Notes: generated by a model not told the origin, from the letters alone. A stretch of 64,000 bases of DNA from Enterococcus viikkiensis (GCF_005405345.1 NZ_BJDW01000003.1:124001-188000); one strand, 5' to 3'. Shown: positions 43,129-56,385, counted from the stretch's first letter. Numbers and translations: made by a program.

Positions 43129-45089
43129 TCTTCTGTCCCCTCCGTTAATTGCTTATTAATAGCTTCTAGCAGTTGTTCTTTTGCTTGAGCGATCGTACTG
43201 TCAGATAACTGTGTCGCTGCATTGGTAAAATGACCACCGCCGCCTAACATTTCCATTACCACTTGGACATTAATCGTCCCAGAACTACGTGCGCTGATAG
43301 CTATGACGCCATCCGTCCGCTTAATGATAACGAATGCCGCGTTGATATCCGCCATCGACAAAAGTGTATCCGCCGTTTTTGCTGCAGTGACACTATCAAA
43401 TTCTTGATTATCTGTACCTGTAGCGACAACGATATCATCTCTAATATATTCACTTTCACCCACTAGCTTACTAATCTCTAAATAGGATTGAATATCGGTA
43501 CTCAATAAATATTGTACTAAAGAAGCATCCGCTCCACAAGTCTTTAAATAACTAGCGACATCAAATGTTCGAGCAGTCGTTCGGACGGCAAAATTTTTCG
43601 TATCGACAGTAATCCCAGCAAGTAGCAAAGTAGCTTCCATCTTACTCATCCGCTGTCCTTCATTGCTTTCAAACTGAATCAGTTCCGTCACTAGTTCAGA
43701 TGCTGAAGAGGCCGATGATTCAATATAGGTCAGTAAAGAATTCTCAGGAAACTCCTCTCCTCTACGATGATGATCAATAATGACAATATTCTCAAACTGT
43801 TCATACAACTCTTGGTCAATTGATAAAGACGGTCGATGATAGTCCACCATTACTAACAAATCACCTGGTTTTCGCGATTTTTTAGCAGCATCAGGAGAGA
43901 TCAACAGTTCTTCCAACTCACCATTTCCATGAATCTCTTCTAAGCAACGTTCCACATCCGGGATGGTTTCTTCTTCGTTAATCACGATACGTACTTTTTT
44001 ATCATGGTAACGCGCGAGACAAGCCACGCCAAATGCCGAACCAATCGCATCCATATCAGGAAAACGGTGTCCCATCACAAAAACATTACCCGTTTGGTTA
44101 AATACATTTTTTAAAGCCGTTGACATCGCCCTTGAGCGTACCCGTGTCCGTTTTGCGGCACTGGCTGAGTTTCCGCCATAGAAGACCGGCTTTTGGTCTT
44201 CCGCAGCATTTTTCACCACCACTTGATCGCCCCCACGAACCAAAGCGATATCCAAATTACTCTGAGCCTCATCACCGATTACTTCCAATGACTCTGCTCC
44301 ATAACTAATTCCCATACTGACAGTAATCAACATGTCTTGTTTCTCAGCAGACACTCGAATATGTTCCAATAAATCAAAATTATTTTCGATCATTTTTTCT
44401 AAATCATCATACCGTGCAAAAATGAAAAAACGCTCGGCATTTACACGTTTGTAGAAAATCCGATAGGAATCCATCCAATCAGAAATAATCGTTGTAATAA
44501 ATGAATTCAGATTTGAAACTTCTTTATCATCTCTACGATCAATCACATCATCATAATTGTCAACCGACAAGATTCCAACAACCGCTTGTTGCTGTTTCTC
44601 TTTGTTTTCTAGTACATATTCCTTCGTAATATCAATTAAATAAACGACTCGTTTTTCTTTATCTAATTCAAAATGATAGAGAATATCATTTATTTTATAA
44701 ATACTTTTGCCTTTTTCCGCTCGTTGCAATAATTCATTTACCATATCTTGCTGATCTGCTTGTGACAAATGCTGCACTTTTTCAGTGATCGCAGGATTCA
44801 TCCAAGTAAAGTTTTGCGACTCATCCCAAGCAATAATTCCTACGGGCATATCAACAGACACATAGTCCATTGCTTCTTGTGCTTTGCTTGAAGCGTACTG
44901 GATCTTTTGTTGATTAGTTAACTCGATCCGATTACGTAAAGCAATGGTATAAACCCATAGTAAAAGATCGATTATTATAACAATTGCCGCTGTCCACACA
45001 GTGAAGGGTAGCAAAAAAACGGCCGTTAATTGAATTAACAGTAAACAGAATAATAAAAAGGACCACTTTAAACGAGGATTCTTTTTCAT
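43125..45089 (-). CDS. gdpP: c-di-AMP phosphodiesterase GdpP
   Basis: The 654-residue membrane protein has two N-terminal helices (residues 10-52), a PAS domain, a degenerate GGDEF domain and a DHH-DHHA1 phosphodiesterase domain with [26 protein letters not shown] and GGGGHF. It breaks c-di-AMP to pApA and so sets the level of the messenger that BusR and OpuA respond to. It sits in its conserved place before rplI. Confidence 0.95.
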   Translation of the reverse strand: MKKNPRLKWSFLLFCLLLIQLTAVFLLPFTVWTAAIVIIIDLLLWVYTIALRNRIELTNQQKIQYASSKAQEAMDYVSVDMPVGIIAWDESQNFTWMNPAITEKVQHLSQADQQDMVNELLQRAEKGKSIYKINDILYHFELDKEKRVVYLIDITKEYVLENKEKQQQAVVGILSVDNYDDVIDRRDDKEVSNLNSFITTIISDWMDSYRIFYKRVNAERFFIFARYDDLEKMIENNFDLLEHIRVSAEKQDMLITVSMGISYGAESLEVIGDEAQSNLDIALVRGGDQVVVKNAAEDQKPVFYGGNSASAAKRTRVRSRAMSTALKNVFNQTGNVFVMGHRFPDMDAIGSAFGVACLARYHDKKVRIVINEEETIPDVERCLEEIHGNGELEELLISPDAAKKSRKPGDLLVMVDYHRPSLSIDQELYEQFENIVIIDHHRRGEEFPENSLLTYIESSASSASELVTELIQFESNEGQRMSKMEATLLLAGITVDTKNFAVRTTARTFDVASYLKTCGADASLVQYLLSTDIQSYLEISKLVGESEYIRDDIVVATGTDNQEFDSVTAAKTADTLLSMADINAAFVIIKRTDGVIAISARSSGTINVQVVMEMLGGGGHFTNAATQLSDSTIAQAKEQLLEAINKQLTEGTEE

Positions 45090-45149
45090 CGTCGGCCTCC
45101 TAACAGTGTAATTTTATCACAAACTCTTTTATCAGGCGACTTTATTGAA

Positions 45150-45165
45150 TGTTTCACGTGAAACA
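45150..45165. promoter_or_regulatory. parS site
   Basis: TGTTTCACGTGAAACA is a perfect 16-bp palindrome that fits the ParB/Spo0J consensus TGTTNCACGTGAAACA. It lies between gdpP and rpsR. Confidence 0.93.
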
Positions 45166-45197
45166 AAAAAGAGACCTCAAAAATTTGAAGTCTCTTG
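45165..45197 (-). terminator. terminator of the rpsF-ssb-rpsR operon
   Basis: GAGACTTCAAA / TTTGAGGTCTC forms a stem with one mismatch, followed by six T on the minus strand. It abuts the parS site. Confidence 0.88.
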
Positions 45198-45208
45198 TGA
45201 TAATTTGA

Positions 45209-45445
45209 TTATGCTTCTTCTGATACGAAGGCTAATAACCCCATGATACGAGCGCGTTTAATAGCAATCGTTAATTTACGTTGGTTTTTAGCACTTGTTC
45301 CAGTTACACGACGAGGTAAAATTTTACCACGTTCGCTAATGAAACGTTTTAATAATTCGATGTTTTTGTAATCGATGTATTCGATATGATTAGCAGCAAT
45401 ATAGTCTACTTTACGACGTTTGCGACCTCTTCTTTGTTGTGCCAT
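45209..45445 (-). CDS. rpsR: ribosomal protein S18
   Basis: The 78-residue small-subunit protein has the typical [15 protein letters not shown] and [14 protein letters not shown] motifs. It is last in the rpsF-ssb-rpsR operon, 23 bases after ssb. Confidence 0.97.
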   Translation of the reverse strand: MAQQRRGRKRRKVDYIAANHIEYIDYKNIELLKRFISERGKILPRRVTGTSAKNQRKLTIAIKRARIMGLLAFVSEEA

Positions 45446-45468
45446 TCCGTTTCCCTCCTATTCAATTG

Positions 45469-45975
45469 TTAGAATGGTAAATCATCATCTGAAATGTCGA
45501 TTGAGGATCCACTAAATGGATCTGAATCTCGATCGAAGTCAGGCATAGTGTTCTTAGCTGACTGAGAGGATTGATTACTATTGTTGTTAAAATTATTTCC
45601 TCCACCTTGGAAGCTATCATTAGAATTTGGGTTCTGTTGACGTTGTTCATTAGCAGAACGAGATTCCAATAATTGGAAGTTCTCAGCAACAACTTCGGTC
45701 ACATAGACACGTTGTCCTTGCTGATTTTCATAATTTCTGGTTTGGATACGGCCAGTCACACCTAAAAGAGTTCCTTTGCGCGCATAATTAGCTAAAGTTT
45801 CAGCAGATTTCCGCCAAATCACACAATTGATAAAGTCTGCTTCGCGATTTCCGCTTTGATTCGTAAAATTACGATTCACAGCCAAAGTAAACGTTGCAAC
45901 ACCTGTCCCATTTGCAGTATAACGTAAATCAGGATCCTTTGTTAAACGACCAACTAGTACAACATTATTAATCAA
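45469..45975 (-). CDS. ssb: single-stranded DNA-binding protein
   Basis: The 168-residue protein has an OB fold (residues 1-105), a Gln/Asn/Ser-rich linker and the acidic tail DDDLPF that recruits replication proteins. It starts [18 protein letters not shown]. It lies between rpsF and rpsR. Confidence 0.97.
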   Translation of the reverse strand: MINNVVLVGRLTKDPDLRYTANGTGVATFTLAVNRNFTNQSGNREADFINCVIWRKSAETLANYARKGTLLGVTGRIQTRNYENQQGQRVYVTEVVAENFQLLESRSANEQRQQNPNSNDSFQGGGNNFNNNSNQSSQSAKNTMPDFDRDSDPFSGSSIDISDDDLPF

Positions 45976-46002
45976 AGTAAAGCCAGCTCCCTTCTCGTCA
46001 AT

Positions 46003-46018
46003 TGTTTCACGTGAAACA
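46003..46018. promoter_or_regulatory. parS site
   Basis: TGTTTCACGTGAAACA, identical to the site at 45150, in the short gap between rpsF and ssb, directly next to the rpsF stop codon. Confidence 0.93.
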
Positions 46019-46019
46019 A

Positions 46020-46322
46020 TTATTCTTCAATCTTAACGATCATGTGACGAATAATATCGTCATTGATTTTTGCAAGACGATCGAATTCGTTAACTGCAGC
46101 AGCTGTTGTTGGTGCAGTTGCATTGACGATATGGTAGATACCTTCACGGAATCCGTTCATTTCGTACGCGAAACGGCGTTTTTCCCAATCTTTTGAATCG
46201 ATAATTTCAGCGCCATTATCTTTCAAGATTGTATCGAAACGTTCTACTAAAGCAGTTTTTGCTTCTTCATCAATGTTCGGACGAATGATGTATGTGATTT
46301 CATACTTCGTGTTTTGACTCAT
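46020..46322 (-). CDS. rpsF: ribosomal protein S6
   Basis: The 100-residue protein has the typical [14 protein letters not shown] start and [17 protein letters not shown]. It is first in the operon. The leader contains a hairpin (CTCTTAAAAAATTTAAGAG on the minus strand). An S6:S18 feedback element is possible, but its key bases are not clear. Confidence 0.97.
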   Translation of the reverse strand: MSQNTKYEITYIIRPNIDEEAKTALVERFDTILKDNGAEIIDSKDWEKRRFAYEMNGFREGIYHIVNATAPTTAAAVNEFDRLAKINDDIIRHMIVKIEE

Positions 46323-46414
46323 TGATTTTCACCTCCCTATGGACTATAAGGCTCTTAAATTTTTTAAGAGCAAGGAGAGCGATCTAAAAATATATAGACT
46401 ACTCACAAATATTC

Positions 46415-46443
46415 ATTATACATAATCGTCTTACAAAAATCAA
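46415..46443 (-). promoter_or_regulatory. promoter of rpsF-ssb-rpsR
   Basis: TTGATT (46438-46443) and a perfect TATAAT (46415-46420) are 17 bp apart on the minus strand. The leader is about 85 bases. Confidence 0.75.
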
Positions 46444-46468
46444 ATGTTTCTTTTCTATAAGTTACGAA

Positions 46469-46496
46469 AAAAGGCTGGGATTTCTCCCAGCCTTTC
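46469..46496 (-). terminator. terminator of gyrA
   Basis: The 11-bp stem AAAGGCTGGGA / TCCCAGCCTTT is followed by T-rich sequence on the minus strand, 9 bases after the stop. Confidence 0.9.
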
Positions 46497-46504
46497 AAAT
46501 ATTC

Positions 46505-48997
46505 TTATTCTTCCGTCTCATTCGGTGTTTCTTCAAGTACTTCTTGGCTCTCAAGAGCTTCGACTTCCTCTTCTTTTTCAACAATTGCCATCGTCGCAAC
46601 TTTCGTATTTTCTTCCATCTTCATCAGACGAACACCTAATGTTGCACGACCGGTTTGCGAAACACTAGCTACGTTGAAACGAATAATGACACCACGATTG
46701 GTCACTAAAAGAATATCTTCATCGCCATTAACTGTTGTTAAACCAGCTAACGGACCATTCTTTTCTTTCACGTTCGCCGTCTTGATTCCCTTACCGCCAC
46801 GGCCTTTAATTGGATATTCAGCAGCTTTTGTCCGTTTTCCGTAGCCTTTTTCGGTAATTACTAAGACTTCTTGGTTTTCTTTCAGAACGGCTGAACCAAT
46901 GACATAGTCTTCATCCCGTAGACGAATCCCCCGTACACCGCTGGCCGTACGGCCCATATCACGAACCGCTTGTTCTTTAAATGTTGCAGAATAACCATCG
47001 TGCGTACCGATAATGATCGTTTCATCGCCTTCTGTCGACATAACGTTGACTAATTCATCGCCTTCACGTAAACCGATAGCGATCAAACCATTGGCCCGAA
47101 TGTTTGAAAAGGCCGTAACAGTCGTTCGTTTTACCGTTCCATTTTTCGTAACAAAGAATAAGAAATGGCCGTCTTCGGCTTGCCCGTTGACTGAGATCAC
47201 AGCTTGAATAGTTTCATTAGAATCAATTCCTAGCAAGTTAATGATTGGAATCCCCTTAGCTGTCCGTCCATATTCAGGAACTTCATAGCCCTTCGCCCGA
47301 TATACCCGACCACTGTTAGTAAAGAACAGTAGCGTGTCATGCGTAGAGCAAGAAATCAGTGTTTTCACAAAATCATCATCGTGAATGCCCATCCCTTGAA
47401 CACCACGCCCACCACGACGTTGTGCGCGGAACTCGCTTGAAGCAAGACGTTTGATATAGCCATTGTTAGTCAATGTAATAACAACGTCTTCCTCTTCGAT
47501 CAAGTCTTCGTCCTCCAAGCTCAAGACTTCGCCGACGAGTAGTTCTGTGCGGCGATTGTCGCCAAACTTAGTAGCCACTTCCGCTAATTCTGTGCGGATG
47601 ATTTCCACCACACGCTCAGGACGCGCTAGAATGTCGTCTAAGTCGTTAATCGTCTTTAATAGCTCTTGGTATTCGTTTTCGATTTTCTCGCGTTCTAAGC
47701 CTGTTAAACGGCGTAAACGCATATCTAGGATTGCTTGTGCTTGTCGATCCGATAATTCAAACCGTTCAATCAAAGTAGCCTTAGCGATATCGTCCGAAGC
47801 TGAACTGCGAATCGTCGCAATAATTTCATCAATGTGGTCTAGCGCAATTCGTAAGCCTTCTAGAATATGTGCCCGTGCTTCCGCTTTTTTCTTATCAAAG
47901 ATAGTCCGACGAGTAATGACAATTTTTTGATGCTCGATGTAGTTTTCCAAGATTTGTTTTAAATTTAAAATTCGTGGAATACCTTTTTCAATCGCTAGCA
48001 TGTTGAAACTAAAGGATGTTTGAAGTGAAGTCAGCTTATATAAATTGTTCAAGATGACAGATGCACTCATATCCCGACGAACTTCGATCACAATCCGCAT
48101 GCCTTCACGTGACGTTTCATCCCGTAAATCTGTGATTCCTTCAATCCGTTTGTCTCGATGCAATTCAGAAATACGTTCGATCAGTTTCGCTTTATTGACC
48201 ATATATGGCAATTCCGAAACGAGGATCCGTTCCTTGCCATTTTTTTGTTCCTCAATCTCAACTTTTGCCCGTACAGTGATCGAGCCTTTCCCTGTTTCAT
48301 AAGCCCGACGAATACCAGATTTCCCCATCACTAAGCCGCCTGTTGGAAAATCTGGTCCAGGAATGACGTCCATCAACTCCTGTGTTGTTGCGTCAGGATT
48401 TTCCATCAACAATTCGATTCCGGCTGACACTTCCCGCAAGTTATGAGGTGGAATATTAGTTGCCATTCCGACTGCGATCCCCGTTGCCCCGTTCACTAAT
48501 AAGTTAGGAAAACGTGCTGGTAAAACTTCCGGTTCTTGCTCGCTATCATCATAGTTTCCTTGAAAATCAACGGTATCTTTATTGATATCTCGCAGCATTT
48601 CCATAGCGATCTTACTTAGACGTGCTTCGGTATAACGCATCGCTGCTGCTCCGTCACCATCGACAGAACCAAAGTTTCCGTGTCCATCCACTAACATATT
48701 TCGATAGCTGAAGCTTTGGGCCATCCGAACCATTGATTCATAAATTGCACTGTCACCGTGGGGGTGGTATTTACCCATAACATCCCCGACGATCCGTGCT
48801 GATTTCTTATGTGCTTTATCTGGTGTTACGCCTAATTCATTCATCCCATACAATATCCGACGGTGAACAGGTTTCAGTCCGTCCCGGACATCGGGAAGCG
48901 CCCGTGCTACGATAACGCTCATTGCATAATCAATGAAGGATTCACGCATCTCACTAGTTAGATTGACGTCATGTATATTCTCTCTTCGATCTTCCAA
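46505..48997 (-). CDS. gyrA: DNA gyrase subunit A
   Basis: The cleavage subunit of gyrase, with the catalytic Tyr in [10 protein letters not shown] start it at TTG 48997, 6 bases after AGGAGG, giving 830 residues. The ATG 11 codons upstream lies before the ribosome binding site. With this start the quinolone-determining residues are Ser83 and Glu87 ([10 protein letters not shown]), the standard numbering, and both are wild type. The C-terminal beta-pinwheel ends in an acidic tail. Confidence 0.96.
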   Translation of the reverse strand: MEDRRENIHDVNLTSEMRESFIDYAMSVIVARALPDVRDGLKPVHRRILYGMNELGVTPDKAHKKSARIVGDVMGKYHPHGDSAIYESMVRMAQSFSYRNMLVDGHGNFGSVDGDGAAAMRYTEARLSKIAMEMLRDINKDTVDFQGNYDDSEQEPEVLPARFPNLLVNGATGIAVGMATNIPPHNLREVSAGIELLMENPDATTQELMDVIPGPDFPTGGLVMGKSGIRRAYETGKGSITVRAKVEIEEQKNGKERILVSELPYMVNKAKLIERISELHRDKRIEGITDLRDETSREGMRIVIEVRRDMSASVILNNLYKLTSLQTSFSFNMLAIEKGIPRILNLKQILENYIEHQKIVITRRTIFDKKKAEARAHILEGLRIALDHIDEIIATIRSSASDDIAKATLIERFELSDRQAQAILDMRLRRLTGLEREKIENEYQELLKTINDLDDILARPERVVEIIRTELAEVATKFGDNRRTELLVGEVLSLEDEDLIEEEDVVITLTNNGYIKRLASSEFRAQRRGGRGVQGMGIHDDDFVKTLISCSTHDTLLFFTNSGRVYRAKGYEVPEYGRTAKGIPIINLLGIDSNETIQAVISVNGQAEDGHFLFFVTKNGTVKRTTVTAFSNIRANGLIAIGLREGDELVNVMSTEGDETIIIGTHDGYSATFKEQAVRDMGRTASGVRGIRLRDEDYVIGSAVLKENQEVLVITEKGYGKRTKAAEYPIKGRGGKGIKTANVKEKNGPLAGLTTVNGDEDILLVTNRGVIIRFNVASVSQTGRATLGVRLMKMEENTKVATMAIVEKEEEVEALESQEVLEETPNETEE

Positions 48998-49118
48998 ATT
49001 GATCCTCCTAGCTCGTATTAAGGTATTCATTTTTCTTAAAACGAAAAATGAATCTTGTTCTCATCACTTATCTCGTTTCTCTAAACACGTAAACGTGTAG
49101 GAAAAACCGATAGCCTCA

Positions 49119-51068
<1,950 letters not shown>

Positions 51069-52187
51069 CTATGTCTCTTTCCTTTCTATCTGTCCTTGCT
51101 GGACGTAAAAAATATCCGGATGGACCGTCATTTTGCCTTTGACGTGATTTAAAGTGGTCGTAGTTAAAAAAGTCTGCACTTTATTTTCAATCGTCTCTAA
51201 TAAATGGATCTGACGACTATCATCTAATTCGCTCATGACATCATCTAAAAGTAAGATCGGATATTCTCCTGTTTCTTCTTTCATTAAATCAATCTCTGCT
51301 AATTTGACACTTAAAGCAGTCGTTCGTTGCTGGCCTTGCGACCCATAGGTCTGAACATTCTGTTGATTGACCATAAAGATCAGGTCATCTCGATGAGGCC
51401 CTAAAAAAGTATTGCCCTTGAAGATTTCTCGTTTACGATTTTTTACTAATTCATTCATAAATACGGTCCGAATCGCTTCAACCGCTTCACTCTCTATAGG
51501 GATGCTGGCATCATATTGAATCGCCAGCGTCTCTTTTTGATTCGTAATCTTACTATGAAGATCGTTCGACCAATATTCCAGTTTTTTAATGAACTGCAAC
51601 CGATTAGCCAGCACTTTGCTGCCAAAATCTACTAGCTGTTCTGTCAAAATATCCAGATAAATTTCATCGGTTTGTTTCTTTTCAGAAAGCTGCTTCAAAT
51701 AAAGGTTACGCTGCTTCAAGGTCTGCTGATATTGTGCCAAATCATAAAGATAAACGGGATTGATCTGACCTAACTCCATATCAATAAAGCGGCGGCGCAT
51801 TTGTGGGCTGCCCTTGACTAAGGAAAGATCTTCTGGCGCAAATAAAATGACATTCAGCTGGCCAATATAACTACTTAACTTCTTTTGTTCGATGTGGTTG
51901 ACTTTTGATTTTCGACCTTTTTTAGTCAACAGCAGCTCCAACTCCAATTCGCTGGTTCCTCGTTCGATCCGCCCTTTGATCTGAGCAAAATCTTCGTGCC
52001 AGCCGATCAATTCTTGTTCACTGCTGGTTCGATGACTGCGAGTCAAAGCCAAAACATAGATGCTTTCTAAGAGATTGGTCTTGCCTTGTGCATTCTCCCC
52101 TAAAAAAATATTCAATCGATTGGGAAAAGCTAATGAAAGCTCGGAGTAGTTGCGATAATTTCTCAACTCAAGCTTATTCAGCCGCAT
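51069..52187 (-). CDS. recF: DNA repair and recombination protein RecF
   Basis: The 372-residue SMC-like ATPase loads RecA at gaps. It has Walker A LGENAQGKTNLLE at residues 29-41 and Walker B LLLDDVMSELD near the end. It overlaps yaaA by 14 bases and abuts gyrB. Confidence 0.97.
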   Translation of the reverse strand: MRLNKLELRNYRNYSELSLAFPNRLNIFLGENAQGKTNLLESIYVLALTRSHRTSSEQELIGWHEDFAQIKGRIERGTSELELELLLTKKGRKSKVNHIEQKKLSSYIGQLNVILFAPEDLSLVKGSPQMRRRFIDMELGQINPVYLYDLAQYQQTLKQRNLYLKQLSEKKQTDEIYLDILTEQLVDFGSKVLANRLQFIKKLEYWSNDLHSKITNQKETLAIQYDASIPIESEAVEAIRTVFMNELVKNRKREIFKGNTFLGPHRDDLIFMVNQQNVQTYGSQGQQRTTALSVKLAEIDLMKEETGEYPILLLDDVMSELDDSRQIHLLETIENKVQTFLTTTTLNHVKGKMTVHPDIFYVQQGQIERKET

Positions 52188-52422
52188 CTTGTTCTTCCTT
52201 ATTTTTGACCATAAAAAAAGTTCCTACCTCAGGAATCTCAATCATCATTCCTGGATAGAGCTTTCGGCCGCGGCGATTTTCCAGCTCGCCATCTACAAAT
52301 ACAGTTTCCTCCGCTAAGAACCATTTGGCCTGTCCTCCGCTAGAGATCAAATTGATCTCTTTTAATAACTGGCCTAGCGTCATAAACTCTGTTTCCAAAA
52401 AAATTTTTTGTTTCACATTCAT
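52174..52422 (-). CDS. yaaA: S4-domain protein YaaA (RlbA type)
   Basis: An 82-residue S4 RNA-binding domain protein always found between dnaN and recF in Firmicutes. Motifs GQLLKEINLISSGGQAKWFL and the RRGRKLYPG loop are visible. A role in ribosome assembly is suspected for the family. Confidence 0.93.
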   Translation of the reverse strand: MNVKQKIFLETEFMTLGQLLKEINLISSGGQAKWFLAEETVFVDGELENRRGRKLYPGMMIEIPEVGTFFMVKNKEEQDAAE

Positions 52423-52540
52423 CCCTCATTTTCATTTCAGAAACTCCTCTCCATTATACCCTTTTTAAAGGAAGAAAACAAATGAACTCGTTGTATTTTT
52501 CGATTTAAGAAGTTCTGAGGCATTTTAATTAATTTACTCA

Positions 52541-52586
52541 AAAAAAAGTAAAAGGTCTTAAAATCGATTTTAAGACCTTTTACTTG
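52541..52586 (-). terminator. terminator after dnaN
   Basis: A perfect 40-base palindrome centred on ATCGAT (arms AAGTAAAAGGTCTTAAAATC) is followed on the minus strand by TTTTT. Confidence 0.92.
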
Positions 52587-52656
52587 AATTCTGTTTGTTT
52601 ACATCCTTGTTTCATATTTTTCGAAAATTCTGTGAAACGCTTGAAAAAACACTTAG

Positions 52657-53787
52657 TTAGTTCGTTCGAACTGGAGTGATTAATTGAATAAAGGATACGT
52701 CCCCTTCGCTAGGCTCCAATGTAAATGGACGGATCGCTGAAATAAATTGAATCTTGATACTCATATCTCCAAAAGCCCGTAAAGCGTCTTTCATGTAATC
52801 AGGATTAAAGGAAATCTCTAAGGGGTCTCCGCTAACTTGTTCGTAAACCAATTCTTCTTCTACTTTCCCGATTTCAGGCGAGTTGCCGTAAAGAATGACA
52901 GAGTTATCCGCAATTGCTAGTCGAACGATATTGTTTCTTCCTTCATGAGAAAGCAAAGAAGCCCGTTCAATCGCAGCTAAAAAGGTTGGTACAGAAAAAG
53001 TTAGTTCTGTATTGAAGCTTGACGGAATCAAACGATTGGTATCCGGATAGTTGCCTTCTAGTAAACGAGAATAGAAATACATCGTTGGTGTTTTAAACAA
53101 TACTTGGTTTTCCATGATGCTGATTTCGACTTCTGCTTCTTCGTCTGATAACGAACGCGACAATTCTACTAAGCTTTTACCTGGAATCACAATATCAAAA
53201 TCATTATTCGCATTTTCAATCGGAACAACGCGTTGGCTCAGACGATGAGAGTCGGTCGCGACTGCTAATAGCTTTCCGTTAGACATCGTAAAATGAACAC
53301 CGGTCAAAATGGGACGACTTTCATGTTGAGAAACAGAAAAGACCGTTTCCCCAATTAACTTTGTCAACATGTGGACAGGTAATTTTAATTGGTTTTGTTC
53401 TTCAACAACCGGTAGATGTGGATAATTATCGGCGTCTAATCCATTCACTGTAAAGTGAGCAGCCCCTGAAGTAATCAAAACCTGATGATTTTCTTGAACT
53501 TCTAGCGTAAAGGTATTTTCTGGTAAACGGCGAATGATTTCACTAAAGAAACGTGCTTGTAAAACAATCGTTCCTGTTTGACTGATTTGTAACTCTGCTT
53601 TTTCATCATCTACAGCTAAAAAAGTTTCAATTGAGATATCCGCATTACTACCAGTTAAATTTAATCCTTCTTGAGTTAATTCGATTTTTACCCCAGTTAA
53701 GATCGGGATTGTCGTTTTTGTTGAGATAGCTCGCTGAACAGTTTGTAATTCTTGAATAAAGCGGGAACGATTAATCGTAAATTTCAT
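52657..53787 (-). CDS. dnaN: DNA polymerase III beta subunit (sliding clamp)
   Basis: The 376-residue protein has three repeated clamp domains and begins MKFTINRSRFIQELQ. It holds the polymerase on DNA. It lies 159 bases after dnaA, separated by the unwinding region of the origin. Confidence 0.97.
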   Translation of the reverse strand: MKFTINRSRFIQELQTVQRAISTKTTIPILTGVKIELTQEGLNLTGSNADISIETFLAVDDEKAELQISQTGTIVLQARFFSEIIRRLPENTFTLEVQENHQVLITSGAAHFTVNGLDADNYPHLPVVEEQNQLKLPVHMLTKLIGETVFSVSQHESRPILTGVHFTMSNGKLLAVATDSHRLSQRVVPIENANNDFDIVIPGKSLVELSRSLSDEEAEVEISIMENQVLFKTPTMYFYSRLLEGNYPDTNRLIPSSFNTELTFSVPTFLAAIERASLLSHEGRNNIVRLAIADNSVILYGNSPEIGKVEEELVYEQVSGDPLEISFNPDYMKDALRAFGDMSIKIQFISAIRPFTLEPSEGDVSFIQLITPVRTN

Positions 53788-53946
53788 AATGAAACTCCTT
53801 TTTATTTATTTAAGTTATATAAGTAATAAAAGTAGTAGGGCCTGTTGATCATGTGGAAAAAAAGAATAAAAGCTTGCTGCAAAAGGTTTTCCACTTGTGG
53901 ATAAGGTGTGGATAAAACGAAGCTTTTAGCTTGGGATTTCCACAGG
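53788..53946. other. oriC: origin part between dnaA and dnaN (unwinding region)
   Basis: Two perfect DnaA boxes TGTGGATAA (53896-53904, 53907-53915) stand 2 bases apart, with degenerate copies nearby. About 50 bases on follows, on the minus strand, CCCTACTACTTTTATTAC and more AT-rich triplets (53812-53840). This is the layout of the Bacillus subtilis unwinding site, where DnaA-trios lie next to a GC-rich stretch and boxes. Confidence 0.85.
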
Positions 53947-55272
53947 CTAACCTAACAGTAGATTTTTGATTTCGGCAATTTCTTGTTGCGTGCTACTATC
54001 AGTTTTCATTAATTGCCTGATTTTTTCGTGTGCGTGGATGACGGTGGTATGGTCTTTACCACCAAATTCAGCACCAATTTTAGGTAGAGAACTTTCGGTC
54101 ATTTCTCGAGCTAAATACATGGCGATTTGTCGTGGGACAACAATTGCTTTGACTCGTTTCTTCCCTTTTAGATCCTTGACTTGAATGTGATAAAACTTAG
54201 CGACTTCATCTTGGATCTTACTGATGGATAATTGCGTGTTGCTAGTGCCTTTTAGACTTTTTAAGGCATCTGCTGCGATACTTGTTGTAATATCGGCGTT
54301 ATTCATAGTAGCAAAAGCTTGTACTCTGACCAGCGCACCTTCTAATTCGCGGATATTTGAATCAATCTGGCCAGCAATATAACTTAAGGTGTCGTCTGGA
54401 ATCTCCAGCTTTTCAGCCTGCGCTTTTTTCCGTAAAATCGCTGTTCTAGTCTCAAGATCGGGCGGTGTAATATCGACCGATAGGCCCCAGGCAAAGCGGG
54501 AAACCAACCGTTCTTGCAGTTTAGGAATTTCGTTTGGCAGACGGTCACTAGTTAAGACAATTTGTTTATTTTCATTATATAAATTTTCAAAAGTATGGAA
54601 AAATTCTTCCTGAGTCGCCTCTTTATCAGCAAAAAATTGAATATCATCGACTAATAGCAGATCAACTTTGCGGTATTCTTGGCGAAATTCTTCCGAGGTT
54701 TTATTTTTAATGGAATTAATAAAATCATTTGCAAAGGTCTCGCTAGAAACGTATTTAACTTTTGCTTGTGGATTGATGGCTAACATTTGATGGCCGATTG
54801 CGTGCATCAAATGGGTTTTCCCTAAACCAACGCCTCCATAAAAGAAGAGCGGATTGTAAATAGAACCTGGTTCTTCCGCAACAACTAGCGCGGCAGCATG
54901 AGCCATCTGGTTTCCTTTCCCAATAACGAAGGTATCAAACGTATATTTTGGATTCAGTAAGGCCCGCTTGGTTAATTCTATTTTGGGTGGTTCGTCTTTT
55001 TCCACAATACTAACTGGTGGTGCCTCATCAGGTGTAACGAAGAGCGGCATGATTTCGTCACCGGTTAATTTGAAGCCGATCTCGACGATTTTGGCAGCTA
55101 GATGTTTTTCCCAGTAGTCTTTATGCAAATCACTGGTAACTTCGATGGTTAGTTGATTATTTGTCAATGTTAAGGGTTTAGCACTGCCTACCCAAGCATC
55201 ATAACTGGCAGGATTGAGGTCATGCTTGTAGCTGTCCTTCAATTCCTGCCAGAAAGTGTCCAATGAGGTCAA
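53947..55272 (-). CDS. dnaA: chromosomal replication initiator DnaA
   Basis: The 441-residue initiator has domain I (to about 80), a short linker, the AAA+ domain with Walker [12 protein letters not shown] and Walker [11 protein letters not shown], and the C-terminal domain IV with [11 protein letters not shown] that reads DnaA boxes. It is the first gene of the leftward cluster. Confidence 0.98.
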   Translation of the reverse strand: MTSLDTFWQELKDSYKHDLNPASYDAWVGSAKPLTLTNNQLTIEVTSDLHKDYWEKHLAAKIVEIGFKLTGDEIMPLFVTPDEAPPVSIVEKDEPPKIELTKRALLNPKYTFDTFVIGKGNQMAHAAALVVAEEPGSIYNPLFFYGGVGLGKTHLMHAIGHQMLAINPQAKVKYVSSETFANDFINSIKNKTSEEFRQEYRKVDLLLVDDIQFFADKEATQEEFFHTFENLYNENKQIVLTSDRLPNEIPKLQERLVSRFAWGLSVDITPPDLETRTAILRKKAQAEKLEIPDDTLSYIAGQIDSNIRELEGALVRVQAFATMNNADITTSIAADALKSLKGTSNTQLSISKIQDEVAKFYHIQVKDLKGKKRVKAIVVPRQIAMYLAREMTESSLPKIGAEFGGKDHTTVIHAHEKIRQLMKTDSSTQQEIAEIKNLLLG

Positions 55273-55700
55273 ATAATTCGCCTCCTATATTAATAAAATT
55301 CAGATAGACTTACTTTATCATTTTTTTCGAGAGTTTTCCACAGCCGGGAATCAAATAAGAAAAATTTTATCGTTTTCCACAAGATGTATAAAAATACAAA
55401 AAGGTTCTCCACTAACAGGAAAAAAATTATACACAACGAGGTAGGTTATTGTGGAATTTTTGGTTTTTCCACGTCGAAATGAACAAGTACCGTAAAAAAT
55501 GAAGGCAGAGAGGCGTAAGGAGCAAGCACTTTGTCCACATAACTTATCCACCATGTGGAAAACTTTTCCAAAAGAACTATTTTTGGGGAAAAATGCCAGA
55601 TAAGAGAATGAATAAGTTTTTTGCAGGAAAAAGGTTATGCACATCTTGAAGAAGTTTATCCCCAAAAATTGTGGATAAGCTTTTTTCTTTTTTTCATTTC
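55273..55700. other. oriC: origin part upstream of dnaA (DnaA-box cluster)
   Basis: Boxes or near-boxes: TTTTCCACA (55334, 55373), TTGTCCACA (55551), TTATCCACC (55564), TGTGGAAAA (55574), TTATGCACA (55635), TTATCCCCA (55656) and the perfect TGTGGATAA (55670-55678). The dnaA -10 box is probably TATAAT at 55426-55431 on the minus strand. Between dnaA and rpmH the two arms of the chromosome diverge. Confidence 0.88.
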
Positions 55701-55704
55701 ATGA

Positions 55705-55734
55705 TTGACAAACTAGGGGTGTACTCGTTATAAT
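55705..55734 (+). promoter_or_regulatory. rpmH promoter
   Basis: Perfect TTGACA (55705-55710) and perfect TATAAT (55729-55734) are 18 bp apart, about 45 bases before the rpmH start codon. This is the strongest promoter by consensus in the window. Confidence 0.9.
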
Positions 55735-55778
55735 ATTCGGGTATGTCTATGTAATGTAAGTAATGGAGGTGTATTTAA

Positions 55779-55913
55779 ATGAAAAGAACTTATCAACCAA
55801 ATAAACGGAAACGTCAAAAAGTTCATGGATTCCGTAAACGCATGAGCACTAAAAACGGCCGTCGCGTATTAGCAAGCCGTCGTCGTAAAGGAAGAAAAGT
55901 ACTTGCTGCTTAA
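55779..55913 (+). CDS. rpmH: ribosomal protein L34
   Basis: The 44-residue basic protein starts [18 protein letters not shown] and ends in GRKVLAA. It was found by reading the sequence between the promoter at 55705 and a terminator at 55915. GGAGGTG lies before the ATG. Confidence 0.97.
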   Translation: MKRTYQPNKRKRQKVHGFRKRMSTKNGRRVLASRRRKGRKVLAA

Positions 55914-55914
55914 G

Positions 55915-55939
55915 CCACTGCCGGTCAGTGGTTTTTTTT
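55915..55939 (+). terminator. terminator after rpmH
   Basis: CCACTG, loop CCGGT, CAGTGG, then eight T. It probably lets part of the transcripts read on into rnpA. Confidence 0.9.
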
Positions 55940-56049
55940 GTGTCCGAAAATAGCCAATGTAGGAATTTTTCTTCTAATAAGGATGATTCCTTAATTTGAA
56001 ATATGGTATTATTGTCAAGTATAGATTTAAAAGAAACGAAGGAAGCTAG

Positions 56050-56385
56050 ATGCAGAAAAAATATCGGGTCAAAAAAGAACGAGAATTTCAAAAAGTGTTC
56101 CAAGAAGGTGCTTCTTTTGCGAATCGAAAATTCGTAGTCTATCGTCTAGAGCCTTCTGGTCAAAAACATTTTCGAGTAGGCATATCGGTTGGAAAAAAAG
56201 TCGGAAATGCCGTTGAGCGAAATCAAGTAAAACGTCACATTCGTGCGGTTTTGCAAGAATTAAAAACGGAGTTGCCACCCATCGATTTTATCGTGATCGC
56301 ACGGCCTACTACGAAAGCTTTACCTCATGCTGAAATGCGTTCGAATCTTATACACGTTCTAAGGTTAGCAAAAATAATAAGTTAG
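56050..56385 (+). CDS. rnpA: ribonuclease P protein component
   Basis: The 111-residue basic protein binds RNase P RNA for tRNA 5' processing. It has KREREFQKVFQEG-like start and the RNR signature region GNAVERNQVKRHIR. It is followed by yidC 17 bases on. Confidence 0.96.
   Translation: MQKKYRVKKEREFQKVFQEGASFANRKFVVYRLEPSGQKHFRVGISVGKKVGNAVERNQVKRHIRAVLQELKTELPPIDFIVIARPTTKALPHAEMRSNLIHVLRLAKIIS

Noticed and set aside
48998-49030. ATG start for gyrA, 11 codons upstream
   Set aside because: It lies before the AGGAGG site, and the TTG start gives standard GyrA residue numbers.
55351-55665. Open frame of 104 codons upstream of dnaA
   Set aside because: It runs through the DnaA-box cluster, is driven by box sequence and has no start signal.
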